A stretch of 64,000 nt of DNA from NCBI GenBank assembly GCA_016794585.1, contig JAEUJM010000015.1:1-64000 (forward strand), in the 5' to 3' direction. This document shows, one piece after another, positions 62,388-64,000 of this stretch. Source of the DNA: Acidimicrobiales bacterium (GTDB lineage: Bacteria > Actinomycetota > Acidimicrobiia > Acidimicrobiales > DATDAH01). The position numbers and the translations under genes are program-made. The notes below the pieces were generated by a model. It had not been told where the DNA came from, searched no databases, and saw only the letters and a program-made list of their open reading frames with translations. Positions within the stretch are counted from its first letter, which is position 1. The number at the start of each line of letters is the position of its first letter.

Positions 62388-63530
62388 TCAGGAGAGGCCC
62401 TTCGTGAGGAGCTCGGCGGCGCCGACCGCCTCGACCTGAGGCGCGAGAGCGAAGCGGTCGCGGCCGGCGTGAGCGACGAGGACTCGGTCCAGCGCGAGGT
62501 CATCGATGGCGTTGCGGATCGACGGTGTCAGGCGCGGGGCGTCGGTGCGCTTGACCTCGACGCCGATGCGCTCGCCGCTGTGGTCGACCAGCAGGTCGAT
62601 CTCGCCGCCACCGTGTGTGCCCCAGAACCACGCGTCGCGGACGTCGGCGCGCACGAGCAGCTGCTCGATGACGAAGCCCTCCCAGCTCGCGCCGAGCTTG
62701 GGGTGGGCGAGCAGATCCTGGTGGTCGTCGATCCCGAGCAGCCGGTGCAGGAGGCCGGTGTCGCGGACGTAGACCTTGGGAGACCGGATCTGACGTTTCG
62801 CGATGTTCGCGTGCCATGGCTGGAGCTGCCGGATGACGAGTGCGTCCGTGAGGGCGTCGAGGTAGCGGCGGACGGTCGGCTGTGACACGGCGAGGCTCCG
62901 GGCGATCTCGGCGCCGTTCCAGGTCTGGCCGTGGAAGTGGCCGACCATGGTCCAGAAGCGCCGCATCGTCGTGGCGGGGATGCGGACCCCGAGGTTGGCG
63001 AGGTCGCGCTCCAGGAACGACCTGACGTAGTCCTCACGCCAGTCGACGGAGCGCTCCTCGGTCTCGGCGAGGTAGGAGAGCGGGAGGCCTCCTCGGCCCC
63101 AGAGCCGGTCGAGCGCACCGGCCCCGACATCGACGAGCTCCAGGCCGGTCAGCTCGACGAGGGCCACGCGGCCGGCGAGGCTGTCGGCGGCCAGGCCGAC
63201 GAGGTCGGGGGAGGCCGAGCCGAGCACGAGGAACCGCCCGTTGCGTCGGTCCTCGTCGACCAGCACCCGCAGGATCGGGAAGAGGTCGTCGCGGCGTTGG
63301 GCCTCGTCGATGACGATCGTGCCGTCGAGGCCGGGCAGGGTGAGCGTCGGCGCACCGAGCCGAGCATCGTCCCGCGGGTCCTCCAGATCGAAGAAGTTGA
63401 CCTCGGGAGCGTCGACGACGGCTCGCGCCAGTGTGGTCTTGCCCGCTTGGCGTGGCCCGGTCAGGACGACCACCGGCGCCCGGTCGAGCGCGGCTCGCAC
63501 CCGGGAGGCGGCGGACCGGCGCTCGACCAT
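62388..63530 (-). CDS. AAA ATPase with DUF4143 domain
   Basis: 380 aa. [20 protein letters not shown] (Walker A) and [18 protein letters not shown] (Walker B) form the P-loop part. The middle [20 protein letters not shown] and a winged helix ([20 protein letters not shown]) lead to the PD-(D/E)xK-like DUF4143 end ([20 protein letters not shown]). Proteins like this are common, often horizontally moved, and of uncertain role. A leaderless promoter (TAGGAT) precedes ATG 63530. Confidence 0.9.
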   Translation of the reverse strand: MVERRSAASRVRAALDRAPVVVLTGPRQAGKTTLARAVVDAPEVNFFDLEDPRDDARLGAPTLTLPGLDGTIVIDEAQRRDDLFPILRVLVDEDRRNGRFLVLGSASPDLVGLAADSLAGRVALVELTGLELVDVGAGALDRLWGRGGLPLSYLAETEERSVDWREDYVRSFLERDLANLGVRIPATTMRRFWTMVGHFHGQTWNGAEIARSLAVSQPTVRRYLDALTDALVIRQLQPWHANIAKRQIRSPKVYVRDTGLLHRLLGIDDHQDLLAHPKLGASWEGFVIEQLLVRADVRDAWFWGTHGGGEIDLLVDHSGERIGVEVKRTDAPRLTPSIRNAIDDLALDRVLVAHAGRDRFALAPQVEAVGAAELLTKGLS

Positions 63531-63536
63531 CGTGAA

Positions 63537-63564
63537 ATCCTAACATCTACCCTTGGATTTACAA
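63537..63564 (-). promoter_or_regulatory. Promoter of the DUF4143 ATPase gene
   Basis: On the minus strand TTGTAA (63559-63564) and TAGGAT (63537-63542), 16 bp apart, then six bases to ATG 63530. The stretch is A/T-rich for this genome. Confidence 0.55.
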
Positions 63565-63630
63565 GGAGCTCCACAGGCGGTCGACAACGGGCCAAGGCCG
63601 AGACTGCATGAGGTCGGGCCTCCGGCCGGC

Positions 63631-63660
63631 GGAAGTTGAGTAGTCACGCGGGCGAAGTTG
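63631..63660 (+). repeat. Short direct repeat, possible IS-end remnant
   Basis: GAAGTTGAGTAG occurs at about 63632 and again at about 63655, in GGCGGAAGTTGAGTAGTC and GGGCGAAGTTGAGTAGGC. Motifs like TCAACTTCCGCC recall the multiple terminal repeats of IS21-like elements, but no transposase is adjacent. Confidence 0.3.
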
Positions 63661-63710
63661 AGTAGGCGCCACTCTTCACCCGGGCGCCGCGGGGGTCGAT
63701 GCTTGCTTCC

Positions 63711-64000
63711 ATGGCAACGGTCGAGGAGCAGGTGGCGCACATCTGGCGCCGCCTGGGCTTCGGGGCGGTGCGCAAGGAGATCAACGCCGGCATCGCCATG
63801 GGCACGGGCGAGCTCGTCAAGGCGCTGTTCCGCAAGCCGCTGACGCCGTTCGACGCCGCCGGCTTTCCGGTGGCGTCGGCCGATCAGAACCGCCACGCCC
63901 AGCGCCAACTCGAACTGATGGCCTTCGGCCCGTCGTCGACGGGCAGCGCCACCACCTCGCCGAACTACAACCCGCTCCAGGAGCGCCTGACCTGGACGCT
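63711..64000 (+). CDS. DUF1800-family protein, N-terminal part
   Basis: Runs off the window; 96 codons are visible. MATVEEQVAHIWRRLGFGAV and LQERLTWTL fit the start of DUF1800 proteins, which are often paired with DUF1501 proteins and exported. No signal peptide is seen in this part. ATG 63711 has no strong ribosome-binding site. Confidence 0.7.
   Translation, partial: MATVEEQVAHIWRRLGFGAVRKEINAGIAMGTGELVKALFRKPLTPFDAAGFPVASADQNRHAQRQLELMAFGPSSTGSATTSPNYNPLQERLTWT

Overview
The window is about 70% G+C, almost entirely coding, and reads as chromosome from an actinobacterium, most likely an acidimicrobiial (Iamia/Ilumatobacter-like) lineage. The grounds are the G/C-ending codon use, many GTG starts, F420-type enzymes (an LLM-class oxidoreductase and a Ddn-like reductase), an ethylmalonyl-CoA-mutase-type B12 enzyme, a PPi-type phosphofructokinase and many apparently leaderless genes. 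The placement is inferred from composition and protein families, not from a marker gene. I saw no rRNA, tRNA or CRISPR array.

Layout. 0-7 kb: tail of an ISL3-like transposase, an alkylsulfatase-like MBL protein, a molybdopterin oxidoreductase and, after a 23-bp hairpin, an arylsulfatase on the opposite strand. 7-26 kb is accessory-rich: a VapBC pair; divergent membrane proteins; a VOC protein; a BNR-repeat protein behind a textbook MerR/SoxR-type promoter; an aldehyde dehydrogenase; an AbiEi-like regulator with a 32-bp palindromic operator; an MNT/HEPN module whose HEPN gene is frameshifted; a secreted protein lying between two copies of the 3' end of a UvrD-like helicase gene; a second VapBC-like pair; and a two-gene unit of unknown function. 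26-29 kb: a TIR domain fused to a long right-handed beta-helix, interrupted by a 1-nt frameshift. 29-43.6 kb is mainly metabolic: acyl-CoA ligase, methyltransferase, amidohydrolase, phosphofructokinase, PatB-like lyase, thioesterase, P450, an HbhA/phasin-like protein with a strong terminator, a PLP decarboxylase, nitroreductase and thiolase.

43.7-56 kb concentrates DNA transactions: a DprA-like gene, a RecQ helicase fused to a phosphoribosyltransferase, an unknown protein paralogous to one at 22-23 kb, and an AddAB-type helicase-nuclease pair. 56-64 kb: thioredoxin plus a small Cys-containing membrane protein behind a CsoR/CstR-like palindrome, an HSL-type hydrolase, a degenerate GGDEF protein, ethylmalonyl-CoA-mutase-like protein, a kinase-like protein, a universal stress protein, a DUF4143-type ATPase and the start of a DUF1800 protein.

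Three themes stand out. (1) Many starts lie exactly 6-7 nt after a TANNNT -10 box, indicating leaderless mRNAs; this also fixes several GTG starts. (2) The RecQ-PRTase + DprA-like pair resembles the ShosTA toxin-antitoxin/defence architecture with a helicase added; an upstream gene shares both ancestry and a promoter motif with a second locus. (3) Several accessory modules look decayed or rearranged: frameshifts in the HEPN and TIR genes, a truncated gene repeated at two loci, and a duplicated helicase tail. The two single-nucleotide shifts could also be assembly errors.
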